The position numbers and the translations under genes were made by a program. Under the pieces are notes generated by a model. It was not told the origin of the DNA, searched no databases, and saw only the letters and a list, made by a program, of their open reading frames with translations. Positions 39,978 to 48,852 of a DNA stretch of 64,000 bases are shown piece after piece. The stretch is from assembly GCA_002733765.1 (NCBI GenBank), contig NVWU01000023.1, forward strand, positions 1-64,000, given 5' to 3'. Position 1 is the stretch's first letter. Every line of letters begins with the position of its first letter. The DNA is from Colwellia sp. Its GTDB lineage: Bacteria > Pseudomonadota > Gammaproteobacteria > Enterobacterales > Alteromonadaceae.

Positions 39978-40002
39978 AAATAGAGTTTAAACTCTATTTT
40001 TT
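39977..40002 (+). terminator. Hairpin immediately after groEL
   Basis: AAAATAGAG-TTTAAA-CTCTATTTT: a 9-bp stem (13 bp of total symmetry) ending in a T run, directly after the groEL stop codon. It lies inside the proposed inserted segment, just right of the left repeat copy. Confidence 0.75.
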
Positions 40003-40029
40003 ACACAGTTCTAATCATTTAAAATAAAG

Positions 40030-40056
40030 CCCGAATAGAAATATTCGGGTTTTTTT
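40030..40056 (+). terminator. Strong Rho-independent terminator before parDE
   Basis: An 8-bp stem CCCGAATA / TATTCGGG with a GAAA tetraloop, followed by seven T (40050-40056). It separates groEL transcription from parDE. Confidence 0.92.
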
Positions 40057-40077
40057 GTATTTTTCTAATCATAAAAC

Positions 40078-40106
40078 TTGAGCTATGCGCATATCATGCG
40101 CATAAT
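40078..40106 (+). promoter_or_regulatory. parDE promoter with embedded palindromic operator
   Basis: -35 TTGAGC (40078-40083), exactly 17 bp, then -10 CATAAT (40101-40106). The spacer is nearly filled by a perfect inverted repeat TATGCGCAT (40084-40092) - ATC - ATGCGCATA (40096-40104). Ribbon-helix-helix antitoxins of this type commonly bind such palindromes to autorepress. Confidence 0.8.
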
Positions 40107-40135
40107 ATGAAAAGGCAATAGTTGGAGTGTTGATT

Positions 40136-40423
40136 ATGAATATTACTTTAGGTAAAGAGTTCGAACGAAGAATTACTGAAAAAGTGTCTGATGGTTTATA
40201 TACCTCAGCAAGTGAAGTCATCCGTGATGGATTAAGAATGTTATTTGAGAAAGACGTTGCTAAAAATAAGCAACTTGAGATATTACGAGAAGAAGTAGCA
40301 AAAGGTTTTGAACAGTTAGCTGCTGGCGAATCATCAAAGCACAGCGTAATGGATATATTTGAACAAGCCTCCCTTGCAGTAGATAGTAAGTCTACAAGTA
40401 AGGCTGCCAATGTCGAACTATAG
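40136..40423 (+). CDS. parD: ParD-type antitoxin (ribbon-helix-helix)
   Basis: A 95-residue antitoxin. The N-terminal ribbon-helix-helix DNA-binding region (NITLGKEFERRITEKV, then TSASEVIRDGLRMLFEKD, about residues 2-40) is followed by a charged, partly disordered C-terminal tail that would wrap the toxin. ATG 40136 has GGAG 8 nt upstream; the upstream GTG 40127 is less likely. Its 3' end overlaps the toxin gene by 14 bp. Expected roles are toxin neutralisation and repression at the palindrome in its promoter. Confidence 0.92.
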   Translation: MNITLGKEFERRITEKVSDGLYTSASEVIRDGLRMLFEKDVAKNKQLEILREEVAKGFEQLAAGESSKHSVMDIFEQASLAVDSKSTSKAANVEL

Positions 40424-40700
40424 GTTATCTCCTTTAGCGGAAGAGGATTTATTCAAAATAATTTCAACAACAATTGAATCTTGGGGAAACACTCAGGCAA
40501 GGGTGTATGCTCAAACCATAGATGCAGCATTATTGAAACTCGCTCAATACCCTGACTTTGGTAGAGAAAGGCATGATATTTATAATGGTGCAAGAAGCTT
40601 TCCTGTAGAAAAACATATTGTATTTTATCAAGTCAGTGATAATGGTATTGATGTTGCTCGTATTCTTCATCAACGCATGGATCTCTCAAAACATTTCTAA
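40410..40700 (+). CDS. parE: ParE/RelE-superfamily toxin
   Basis: A 96-residue basic toxin of the RelE/ParE fold. It starts SNYRLSPLAEEDLFKII, the canonical ParE opening (Y-x-L-S-x-x-A-x-x-D-L), and continues with LAQYPDFGRERHDI, RSFPVEKHIVFYQV and ends IDVARILHQRMDLSKHF. The RILHQRMD ending is typical of ParE. ParE toxins poison DNA gyrase, but RelE-like ribosome targeting is not excluded by sequence. It overlaps parD by 14 bp and lies 24 bp before the primase-helicase gene. Confidence 0.92.
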   Translation: MSNYRLSPLAEEDLFKIISTTIESWGNTQARVYAQTIDAALLKLAQYPDFGRERHDIYNGARSFPVEKHIVFYQVSDNGIDVARILHQRMDLSKHF

Positions 40701-40724
40701 TCGTATTTTGGTAATATTATAATC

Positions 40725-43091
40725 ATGCCTGAAAGCCATATTAATAAACTTGCCAAAATAGATGCTCGTCTTCAATTATTAAATGAAGAGCGGCTTGTTT
40801 TGCTTAATGATCGCCAAGCGTTAATAACGCAACATGAAGCTGAATTAGCCCAAAATTTCGATCTACACGCCTCTCCTGAATCTAAAATTGACCTTTTTCT
40901 TTCATATTTTAAAGGCCGTAACGATGTTTACCCATTTAGATGGGAATCGAAAAATGGTAGAAGTGGCTATTCACCTGCTTGTTGGAATGAATGGAAGCCA
41001 AAAATTTGCAACAAACCAAAAATTAGTTGCACTGAATGTAAAAATCAGAACTTTAAAGTACCTGACCATCAAGCTGTCTACGGACATTTAAAAGGTATTA
41101 AAACCATCGGCATCTACCCTCTATTAAGTGATAATTCAACGTATTTACTTGCAGCAGATTTTGATAAAGAGGACTGGTTTGAGGCTACATCTGCATTTGC
41201 AACGACTTGCGAATCATTAAATATCCCCTATCTATTAGAACGTTCAAGAAGTGGTAACGGTGGCCATATATGGATCTTTTTCTCGGAAGCTGTAGCTGCT
41301 AGTGATGCTCGGCGATTAGGCAATGGTTTACTTCGTAAAACAATGGAACTCTATCCGTTACTATCATTTGATTGCTTCGATAGACTATTTCCTAATCAAG
41401 ATATTATGCCAGAGGGTGGCTTTGGTAACCTGATTGCTTTACCACTAGAGCCAAGAAAATATAACAATAGTGTTTTCATTAATAATGAAGGCGTCCCTTA
41501 TAATGATCAGTGGTCAATATTGGCAGCTACTCGAAAAGTGACTAAACCGCAGCTTCAATCAACGCTTAATCAGTTAAATGCTTATATTGAAAGAGCGTCA
41601 GATGATATTGAAAAGAATGAGCCATGGAAGAAACTTAACGGTAATGACAACATTAAGATCAACGATTGCCCACAGAAGCTTACATTAACGCTAGCTAATC
41701 AGTTATATGTTCCAATCGCTAACTTACCCGGAAAACTGACCTCTAAGTTAAAACATTGTGCAGTATTTTCTAATCCAGAGTTCTACAAACGACAAGCCTT
41801 ACGCTTATCAACGATTGGGACAAGTCGATATATTTGTTCCGCACATATTGAAAATGGTTATTTAATCTTACCTAGAGGTTGTTTAGCCGAAGTTACTCGT
41901 ATCATCTCAGACCAAAAAATAGAGATTGAATACAGCGATAAACGATTTTCTGGTAGCCAATTAGAAAAAATCAAGTTCACGGGTAAACTTAAAAGCCAAC
42001 AGAAAAAAGCTGTTGATGTTTTATTTGCACAAACACATGGTATTTTTGTTGCATCGACGGGCTTTGGTAAAACCGTTACAGGATTAGCTCTTATCGCAAA
42101 AAGGAAGGTGAATACCTTAATTTTGGTTCATAACCGCCAATTAGCGGAACAATGGCTTGAACGGATAAAAGTATTCCTAGCGAACGTGGAAGTAGGTTCA
42201 TTATTAGGTGGTAAAGATAAGCTGACTTATGAAGTTGATGTTGCTACTTATCAAAGCCTAGTTAGCCGTAATGGAATAGACATTAAACCTGCCATTGAAA
42301 AATATGGGCAAATATTAATAGATGAATGCCACCACTTGCCTGCATCAAACTATGAGTGTTTGATAAAGTCAGTAAATGCTAAATATATCCACGGATTTAC
42401 AGCGACACCTAAACGTCAAGATGGTTTAGAAAAATTAATGCACTTCCAAATAGGCTCTGTTGTTTATAAGGCAGCAAGCTCCACCAGTAGCTTTGAACAA
42501 CATGTGAAGGTGGTTAAGAGCAATACTAGTTTTCCTTCAGAATGGTTAATTCCTGAGACTAAACCACATATATATCAAGTTTATAAACACTTAGTTTGTG
42601 ATCAAGCTAGAAATGAAATGATTGTTAACAGCATCAAGCAGTCCGTAAACAATGACAGATCTGTCATGGTGCTTACCGAAAGAAAAGAACATATTGAATT
42701 ACTTGCTAAATTAATGGCTGATAAGGGGATAAAGGTTGTTGAACTGCATGGTGGTATTTCAACAAAGCAAAGACAAGAACGAATAACTTTCTTATCCAGT
42801 AAACCAAGCAATGATGAAGCTGTTGTTATCTTAGCTACAGGAAAATACGTCGGTGAAGGTTTTGATTTACCACATTTAGATACTTTATTTATAACACTAC
42901 CGATAGCTTGGAAAGGAATTTTAGCGCAATACGCTGGACGAATTCAGCGAGAATGGAATAGTAAAACTGTTATTCAAGTTTACGATTTTATTGATGATTT
43001 CCCAACATTACAGCGTATGTGGAAGAAACGGGAAAAAGGCTATAAAGCGTTAGGGTATAAATTTAATGAACAGAAAATGTTAGAATTTTGA
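40725..43091 (+). CDS. Primase-helicase of TOTE conflict-system type
   Basis: A 788-residue cytoplasmic protein. Residues 1-45 form a probable coiled coil. Residues 50-275 are an archaeo-eukaryotic primase domain: the zinc-like Cys set C86, C95, C102 and C105 (ICNKPKISCTEC), the acidic metal motif LLAADFDKED at 141-150, RSRSGNGGHIWIFF at 173-186 and FPNQDIMPEGGFGNLIALPL at 222-241. Residues 420-775 are an SF2 helicase: Walker A ASTGFGKT at 443-450, DECHH at 533-537, FTATPKR at 558-564 and QYAGRIQRE at 735-743. All catalytic motifs look intact. It probably shares a transcript with parDE. It resembles primase-helicases of TOTE conflict systems; the exact activity is unproven. Confidence 0.9.
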   Translation: MPESHINKLAKIDARLQLLNEERLVLLNDRQALITQHEAELAQNFDLHASPESKIDLFLSYFKGRNDVYPFRWESKNGRSGYSPACWNEWKPKICNKPKISCTECKNQNFKVPDHQAVYGHLKGIKTIGIYPLLSDNSTYLLAADFDKEDWFEATSAFATTCESLNIPYLLERSRSGNGGHIWIFFSEAVAASDARRLGNGLLRKTMELYPLLSFDCFDRLFPNQDIMPEGGFGNLIALPLEPRKYNNSVFINNEGVPYNDQWSILAATRKVTKPQLQSTLNQLNAYIERASDDIEKNEPWKKLNGNDNIKINDCPQKLTLTLANQLYVPIANLPGKLTSKLKHCAVFSNPEFYKRQALRLSTIGTSRYICSAHIENGYLILPRGCLAEVTRIISDQKIEIEYSDKRFSGSQLEKIKFTGKLKSQQKKAVDVLFAQTHGIFVASTGFGKTVTGLALIAKRKVNTLILVHNRQLAEQWLERIKVFLANVEVGSLLGGKDKLTYEVDVATYQSLVSRNGIDIKPAIEKYGQILIDECHHLPASNYECLIKSVNAKYIHGFTATPKRQDGLEKLMHFQIGSVVYKAASSTSSFEQHVKVVKSNTSFPSEWLIPETKPHIYQVYKHLVCDQARNEMIVNSIKQSVNNDRSVMVLTERKEHIELLAKLMADKGIKVVELHGGISTKQRQERITFLSSKPSNDEAVVILATGKYVGEGFDLPHLDTLFITLPIAWKGILAQYAGRIQREWNSKTVIQVYDFIDDFPTLQRMWKKREKGYKALGYKFNEQKMLEF

Positions 43092-43256
43092 TTTTAAAGT
43101 CAATTATTAAAAATGATTTTTACAAACATGAAACAACGAAGTTTCATTACTTTTCAAAGGTTTAACTCAAGTATCTGAACTTTAGGGGTACAAAGTGGGG
43201 GTTCACTGTTTCGCCCATCGTATAAATCAAAGCAAAATCAATAAGATAACCTCTAT
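43092..43256 (+). other. Tail of the cassette, non-coding
   Basis: Between the helicase stop codon and the right repeat copy. It holds one 7-bp hairpin ATGAAAC/GTTTCAT (43128-43134 / 43141-43147) that might end the operon transcript, although the following T content is low. No integrase, recombination-directionality gene or other ORF is seen. Confidence 0.55.
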
Positions 43257-43274
43257 ATGGGCGGCATGATGTAA
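43257..43274 (+). repeat. Right copy of 18-bp direct repeat (groEL 3' end)
   Basis: ATGGGCGGCATGATGTAA, identical to the groEL terminus at 39960-39977, with no associated gene. It marks the proposed right junction of the inserted cassette. Confidence 0.9.
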
Positions 43275-43807
43275 TTTATGCTTGTCTAAATTGCTAACTT
43301 CTTTGTTGCTTTATAGTTTGTTTAAGAAAACTAAACGTTACTATAAGGCGCTTTGAACTAAACAATTGACTCTATGTATAAAGCATTAAATTTGCTTATT
43401 GTACTAAAAGCTCACTTCGGTGAGCTTTTTGCTTTCTAGGATTTGATTTCAACAAAAAACCTTGGTGCAGTTAGTTTGTTGTCTATTATTAAGGGTTATT
43501 TCCTTAAAAATGTAACGCAGAGCATGATTTTCTTAGCCTTTCTCAAGGGCTGGTTGAGAAACACATTATGCTGCTTTGTTTATTTTGCATATTTCGATAA
43601 GGGGGCTACATGGATTGTGCTATTAGATAATGCAGGAGCACATTTTCCTACATTATCTTTAATCAATATTTTGCTTTAAGACGTTTCGAATTCCAGTTAA
43701 ATCATTGCATCTTCAAGTGGAACGGGTATATCTCCCATGTGTGCCTCAAAACGCACAAATTTGCCAAAGCAATTGAGTAGCCTTGGCAATACTCATTAAA
43801 ATGGAAT
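43275..43807. other. 533-bp structured non-coding region between cassette and mrcA
   Basis: No convincing gene. It contains a strong terminator at 43406, a long imperfect hairpin at 43517-43574 (GCAG...CTGC ends, with an inner TCTCAA/TTGAGA stem), a wobble-paired hairpin near 43630-43653 (ATGCAGGA/TCCTACAT), and TTGCCAA/TTGGCAA close to the mrcA stop. A 78-codon frame (43443-43679) has no recognisable domain; its segment WIVLLDNAGAHF vaguely recalls a DDE transposase and could be a relic. Confidence 0.5.
43406..43432 (+). terminator. Strong UUCG-loop terminator, possibly the original groESL terminator
   Basis: A 10-bp stem AAAAGCTCAC / GTGAGCTTTT with a TTCG tetraloop, followed by T. It lies 132 bp right of the right repeat copy with no gene between, so before insertion it may have ended the groESL transcript. 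The A/T symmetry would also allow minus-strand function. Confidence 0.85.
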
Positions 43808-46399
43808 TTAAAACAGCTCTTCTTCGTTGTTAACACTATCCCCGCTTTGAAATATATCAGCACTATTATCGGTTCTTATGTATTCGGTAGGTACAGTGCC
43901 CACTTCAAAGTACTCAAATAAACTACTTTTATTGGTTTTAGTGGTTAACTTACCTGTCGCTTTATCAATACGCACAGAAACGATTTCAGCTGGTGGCTCA
44001 AAAGCCTCGTTGGCAATATCAGTTAACGCAACTTTCATAAAGCTTATCCATGCAGGTTGGGCTGATTTAGCACCAAACTCTTTGCCGGTAATTTGATTTT
44101 TACCGAGGTTATTGTTGTATACGGATTTACCTAAGTTACGACTAGGATCATCAAAACCAATCCATGAGGTAGTCACTAAACGACGCGTAAAGCCAGAAAA
44201 CCACGCATCTTTGGATTCATTCGTGGTACCTGTTTTACCGCCCATATCTCGACGTTTTAATGCTCTAGCGCGCCAACCAGTACCTTGCCAACCATTGTCT
44301 ACAGACCAATCAGCTCCCCAAATAGCACTATTAAGCGCTTGAGTAATTAAAAATGCATTTTGAGCTGAAATAACTCTCGGAGCTGAAATTAATGGTGTAT
44401 TAATTAGTTTTTCCTTTACTAGTTTATTTGTTGAGTATCCATCATCATATGCGCTAATTCCCCCCTTATTTTCGTCATATTCAGTAGCTGTAATACAGGG
44501 GGTACAAGCCAATTTAGGATTCGCTTGATAGATAACCTCTCCTTGTGCATTTTCAATACGTTCAATTAAGTAGGGTTCGATTAAAAAGCCGCCATTAGCA
44601 AAGGTTGCAAAACCAGTAACAAGTGCTAATGGTGTTAACGAAGCAGAGCCTAAGGCTAACGATTCATTGCGGGGTAATTCATCAGGTGAAAAACCAAAAG
44701 ATGATAGGTGATCAATAGTTTTACTTATGCCAATACTTTTTAATAACCTTACTGCAACAACATTTTTTGATTGCGCTAGAGCTAAGCGCATTCTGATTGG
44801 CCCAACATATGTTTCTGGTGAGTTTTTTGGTCTCCATACCACACCACTACTTTTATCCCATTGATTAATAGGTGCATCATTAATTAAAGAGGCGAGAGTA
44901 TAGTTATTTTCTAATGCGGCAGAGTAAATAAATGGTTTAATATTTGAGCCTACTTGACGCTTAGCTTGGGTGACTCGGTTAAATTGGCTTTGTTTGAAAC
45001 TAAAACCACCGACTGCAGCTTTAATCGCACCATTATCTGCTGATATAGAAACGATGGCTGCGCTGGCGATAGGAAGTTGACTTAAACGGTATTCGCCTAC
45101 AGATAACTTATTGACGAGTATCACATCTCCATAACGGAATATCTCACTTGCCACTTTGGGAACTTGACCTTGCTGTTGATCATTTATATAAGGACGCGCC
45201 CAAGCCATACCAGCCCAAGGTATCATCGCTTCTTCATTATTTTGTAAGGTGATATTGACTGATCTTTCATTTACTTGAGTAACGACAGCAGGCGCTAACA
45301 TTTGATAATAATCAACATCACTCAGTGCTGTTGAAATCTCTTCGGTTGTTAACGGTGAATCATCGATTATTAATTGAGCATTGTCCTTTTTTTGTGAAGC
45401 TGTGATGTCGGTTAGTTCTTTACTAGGGCGAAGAGAGTTAATAGCACCGCGATAGCCATGGCGTTGGTCATAGCGTAATAAATTTGTCGTGACAGCAGAG
45501 TGTGCAGCTTGTTGTAATTTATTAGTGACAGTCGTATACACCTTATAACCACCAGCATAAACTTGCTCTTTACCATAGCGGGTGAGCATTTCGTGATGAG
45601 CCATTTCAGCAATATAAGGTGCATTTAATTCTATTTTAGCACCATGACGTTTGCCGGTAATAGGGGCTGATTTTGCTTGTTGGTATTCTTGATCTGTAAT
45701 ATAACCAGTCACTAACATACGCTGTAATACGGTTGCTCTACGTAACTTGGCTCTTTCAATTGAGCGGATAGGATTGTAGGTAGAAGGCGCTTTTGGTAAG
45801 CCTGCCAACACGGCTATTTGCGCTAAACTAAGTTGATCAATTTCTTTGCCATAATAAACTTGTGCAGCGGCACCGAAACCAAAAGATCTGTGTCCTAAGG
45901 ATATTTTATTAACATACAGCGTTAGTATTTCATTTTTGGTTAATAAGCTTTCAATATGAAAAGATAAAAATATTTCTCTAATTTTTCTAATATAAGTTTG
46001 TTCGCGAGTTAAAAAAAAATTTCTAGCAACTTGCATAGTGATGGTACTAGCACCGCCTCGACTATTCCCTGTTATTTGACCAAAAACAGCGCGTGCCATA
46101 CCGATAGGGTCAACACCAAAATGAAAATAAAAACGGTCATCTTCGGTGGCTAATAAGGCATCGATTAATTGTTGAGGAATCTCTTCAAAGGTTAATGGCT
46201 TTCGTTTTTTTTCACCAAATTGAGAAATTAACGCCCCGTCAATACTGTAGATTTTCATGGGAGTTTGCCATTGAACATCTGTTAACGACTTAATGTCGGG
46301 TAACTCATCGCGCAAAGTCAAATATAGAACAAATGTGCCAAAAACAACCATAAATACTAAGGTAACAATAAGCTTGAAACAATTTTTGACAGAAAACAC
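43808..46399 (-). CDS. mrcA: Penicillin-binding protein 1A
   Basis: Bifunctional peptidoglycan glycosyltransferase/DD-transpeptidase anchored in the inner membrane. The 863-residue protein has an N-terminal helix (about 8-28), a GT51 domain (ATEDDRFYFHFGVDPIGMAR near 90, RGGASTITMQVARNFFL near 120), an inserted OB-like region, and a transpeptidase domain with SNIK in RQVGSNIKPFIYSAAL and KTG in MGGKTGTTNESKDAWFSG. The start is GTG 46399; no in-frame ATG is near. It is divergent from pilMNOPQ, the usual gammaproteobacterial arrangement. Confidence 0.96.
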   Translation of the reverse strand: MFSVKNCFKLIVTLVFMVVFGTFVLYLTLRDELPDIKSLTDVQWQTPMKIYSIDGALISQFGEKKRKPLTFEEIPQQLIDALLATEDDRFYFHFGVDPIGMARAVFGQITGNSRGGASTITMQVARNFFLTREQTYIRKIREIFLSFHIESLLTKNEILTLYVNKISLGHRSFGFGAAAQVYYGKEIDQLSLAQIAVLAGLPKAPSTYNPIRSIERAKLRRATVLQRMLVTGYITDQEYQQAKSAPITGKRHGAKIELNAPYIAEMAHHEMLTRYGKEQVYAGGYKVYTTVTNKLQQAAHSAVTTNLLRYDQRHGYRGAINSLRPSKELTDITASQKKDNAQLIIDDSPLTTEEISTALSDVDYYQMLAPAVVTQVNERSVNITLQNNEEAMIPWAGMAWARPYINDQQQGQVPKVASEIFRYGDVILVNKLSVGEYRLSQLPIASAAIVSISADNGAIKAAVGGFSFKQSQFNRVTQAKRQVGSNIKPFIYSAALENNYTLASLINDAPINQWDKSSGVVWRPKNSPETYVGPIRMRLALAQSKNVVAVRLLKSIGISKTIDHLSSFGFSPDELPRNESLALGSASLTPLALVTGFATFANGGFLIEPYLIERIENAQGEVIYQANPKLACTPCITATEYDENKGGISAYDDGYSTNKLVKEKLINTPLISAPRVISAQNAFLITQALNSAIWGADWSVDNGWQGTGWRARALKRRDMGGKTGTTNESKDAWFSGFTRRLVTTSWIGFDDPSRNLGKSVYNNNLGKNQITGKEFGAKSAQPAWISFMKVALTDIANEAFEPPAEIVSVRIDKATGKLTTKTNKSSLFEYFEVGTVPTEYIRTDNSADIFQSGDSVNNEEELF

Positions 46400-46527
46400 T
46401 ACATTTACTCTATTTGTGGATAAAATTTTCAGATAAGACTAGTATATCTTGTAAAACCATGTAATAAATGTATTTATGTGAAAAACATGTCTTAAATAAT
46501 TACAACAATATAATTTAGTGGGCTGTT

Positions 46528-47607
46528 ATGCTAGATAAGCTATGGAAAAAAAAGACGACCATGATGGTAGGGATCGATATAGGTTCTCATGCAGCCAAAG
46601 CGGTTTTACTCAGCCAGGGAAATGAAGGCTATATTATAGAAGACTTCGCAATTGAGCCCATGATACGTGGCGCAGTTGTTGATCGTGAAATTCAAGATAT
46701 TGAGGCGGTTGGTAATGTTATCGCTAAAATTCGCCAAAAAATATCGATGAAGGCTAAAGAAGCCGCTGCTGCTGTATCCGGCCAAACGGTGATCACTAAA
46801 ATCATTTATATGGATGTTGCCCTGAGTGAAGATGAATTAGCGAGTCAGATTGAAATAGAAGCAGATAGTTTAATTCCTTATCCTTTAGATGAAGTAAGCT
46901 TAGACTTTGAATCGTTAGATGTTAATGAATCAGATCCTAGCAAAGTTAATGTCTTGCTTAGTGCCGCACGAACCGAATCTGTTGAGGCGCGGGTTGCGGC
47001 CTTAGAGTCAGGTGGTTTTCATGCGAAAGTTATTGATGTAGAATCGTATGCCGTAAGCCGTTCACATGACTTATGTTTGTCACAATTACCTGAAGATGCG
47101 GTAAATAAAACAGTAGCAATTGTAGATATTGGCGCTACCATGACTCTTTTCTCTGTAACTAAAGCAGGAAAGCATCTTTATAGCCGCGATCAAATATTTG
47201 GTGGTGAACAATATACTCGCTCTATTGTTTCATATTATAACAAATCGTTTGAAGAGGCTGAAGACGCAAAAATAACCCACGATTTACCCCCTAATTATAC
47301 TTTTGAAGTGTTAGCTCCTTTTCATACTATTTTAATGCAGCAAATACGTCGTGCTATTCAAATGTTTTTGACGTCAAGTGGTGCGGATAAAGTTGATTAC
47401 ATACTTGTTTCTGGTGGTACAGCTTCAATTGAAGGGTTAGAAAAATTATTAACAGATGAATTGGGTATTCATACCGTCATAGCTAATCCTTTTCATAATA
47501 TAGAAATGGCAAAAACAATAAATGTAGATGAGTTAACTAAAATCGCACCACAGTTTATGGTAGCAACAGGATTAGCTTTAAGGAGTTTTACGCCATGGCA
47601 TATATAA
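46528..47607 (+). CDS. pilM: Type IV pilus assembly protein PilM
   Basis: A cytoplasmic actin-like protein of the pilus alignment subcomplex that binds the PilN N-terminus. The 359-residue protein opens with VGIDIGSHAAKAVLLS (phosphate 1 loop, about residues 15-30), and has VAIVDIGATMTLFSV (phosphate 2) and DYILVSGGTASIEGL near 292 (adenosine loop). Its 3' end overlaps pilN by 13 bp. First gene of the pilMNOPQ operon. Confidence 0.96.
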   Translation: MLDKLWKKKTTMMVGIDIGSHAAKAVLLSQGNEGYIIEDFAIEPMIRGAVVDREIQDIEAVGNVIAKIRQKISMKAKEAAAAVSGQTVITKIIYMDVALSEDELASQIEIEADSLIPYPLDEVSLDFESLDVNESDPSKVNVLLSAARTESVEARVAALESGGFHAKVIDVESYAVSRSHDLCLSQLPEDAVNKTVAIVDIGATMTLFSVTKAGKHLYSRDQIFGGEQYTRSIVSYYNKSFEEAEDAKITHDLPPNYTFEVLAPFHTILMQQIRRAIQMFLTSSGADKVDYILVSGGTASIEGLEKLLTDELGIHTVIANPFHNIEMAKTINVDELTKIAPQFMVATGLALRSFTPWHI

Positions 47608-48188
47608 ATCTTCTCCCTTGGCGTGAAGAAGCGCTCAAAGCTAAGAAAAAAGAATTTTTTACTGTTTTAGCTGGTGCGGGGGTGTGTGCTTTTGCTTTAG
47701 TTTTATCTGTTAACTTTTATTTTCAAGCCCGTGTAGATGGACAGCTGACGCGTAATGCCTTTTTGAAAAATGAAATTCAACTATTAGATATACAAATAGC
47801 AGAAATAAAAACCTTAAATGCTAAAAAAGCAGCGTTACAAGAACGTATTGATGTTGTCGAGCAATTACAGCGTAGCCGTAATGTTGGAACGCAAGTCCTT
47901 GATGAAATAGCCACGATAATTCCTAATGGAATTTATATCACTCAACTTGATAAAAAAGGCAATACCATTCAAATCACGGGAAAAAGTGAATCAAATAATC
48001 ATTTAGCTAATATGATCAGGGCTATTGAATTATCAGATTTATTCACTGACGCTACGCCAGAATCAATTACCGCTGATGATGGATCACCTAAGCTTCTCAG
48101 TAGCTTTAAGATGCGAGTGAGGATTAAAGGTCTAGTGAATGATTCAAATACTGAACTTGCTAATGCAGTAAATGGAGGTGGTAAGTGA
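47595..48188 (+). CDS. pilN: Type IV pilus assembly protein PilN
   Basis: An inner-membrane protein of 197 residues. The short cytoplasmic N-terminus AYINLLPWREEALKAKKKEF carries the INLLPWR motif that binds PilM, followed by a transmembrane helix (about 23-43), a coiled coil and a ferredoxin-like periplasmic domain that pairs with PilO. It overlaps pilM by 13 bp. A 61-bp gap to pilO is unusually wide for this operon. Confidence 0.95.
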   Translation: MAYINLLPWREEALKAKKKEFFTVLAGAGVCAFALVLSVNFYFQARVDGQLTRNAFLKNEIQLLDIQIAEIKTLNAKKAALQERIDVVEQLQRSRNVGTQVLDEIATIIPNGIYITQLDKKGNTIQITGKSESNNHLANMIRAIELSDLFTDATPESITADDGSPKLLSSFKMRVRIKGLVNDSNTELANAVNGGGK

Positions 48189-48249
48189 TACATGCCACAT
48201 TTAAAGCCTCATTGCTAAGTAAAGCTTTAATGCTTATTGGGGGTGTATT

Positions 48250-48852
48250 TTGAAGTTTGATTCATCACAATTTGAAAACTTAGAACTTGATAATATTGGC
48301 CAATGGCCAGCAGCAGCGAAATTGGTACTGACTATTTTTTTATCAGTTGTTGTTATCGGTTTAGGGTATGTTGGTTTAATCAGTGACAAAATTAAACAAC
48401 TTGATCGGGTTATTGCTGAAGAAGCCATATTAAAGCAGTCTTATAAAGCTAAATACCATGTTGCGGCTAATTTAGAGTTATTTAGAGCACAAATGCTAGA
48501 AGCAGAAGATATTTTTGCCAACCAATTAAGACGTTTACCTAACAGCCATGAAACGCCTGGTCTATTAGATGATATTACCTTTATTGGCACTATAAGTGGC
48601 TTAGATTTTGTTAAATTAGAGTGGCAACCTGAAATAAGTAAAGAGATATATATAGAGTTACCTATTGATATCGTAGTAAATGGCTCTTACCATTCTTTTG
48701 GTAGTTTTGTCAGTAAAATAGCGGGGTTGCCGCGTATTGTTACTTTACATGACTTTAAAATAGATATTATGCCTACAAATAAAGATACGTTAAATTTGAG
48801 CTTAAAGCTTGAAGCTAAAACATACCGCTACCAAGAGGCTAAAATACAATGA
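48250..48852 (+). CDS. pilO: Type IV pilus assembly protein PilO
   Basis: An inner-membrane partner of PilN that connects to PilP. The 200-residue protein has a membrane segment (about 24-44, LVLTIFLSVVVIGLGYVGLI), a coiled coil and a C-terminal ferredoxin-like domain (SFVSKIAGLPRIVTLHDFKI). The start is TTG 48250, with a GGGGGTG ribosome site just upstream; no ATG fits. It overlaps pilP by 4 bp (ATGA). Confidence 0.94.
   Translation: MKFDSSQFENLELDNIGQWPAAAKLVLTIFLSVVVIGLGYVGLISDKIKQLDRVIAEEAILKQSYKAKYHVAANLELFRAQMLEAEDIFANQLRRLPNSHETPGLLDDITFIGTISGLDFVKLEWQPEISKEIYIELPIDIVVNGSYHSFGSFVSKIAGLPRIVTLHDFKIDIMPTNKDTLNLSLKLEAKTYRYQEAKIQ

Noticed and set aside
43443..43679. 78-codon plus-strand frame after the cassette
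   Set aside because: TTG start, no ribosome site, spans strong hairpins; only a vague DDE-transposase-like segment. Treated as non-coding or relic.
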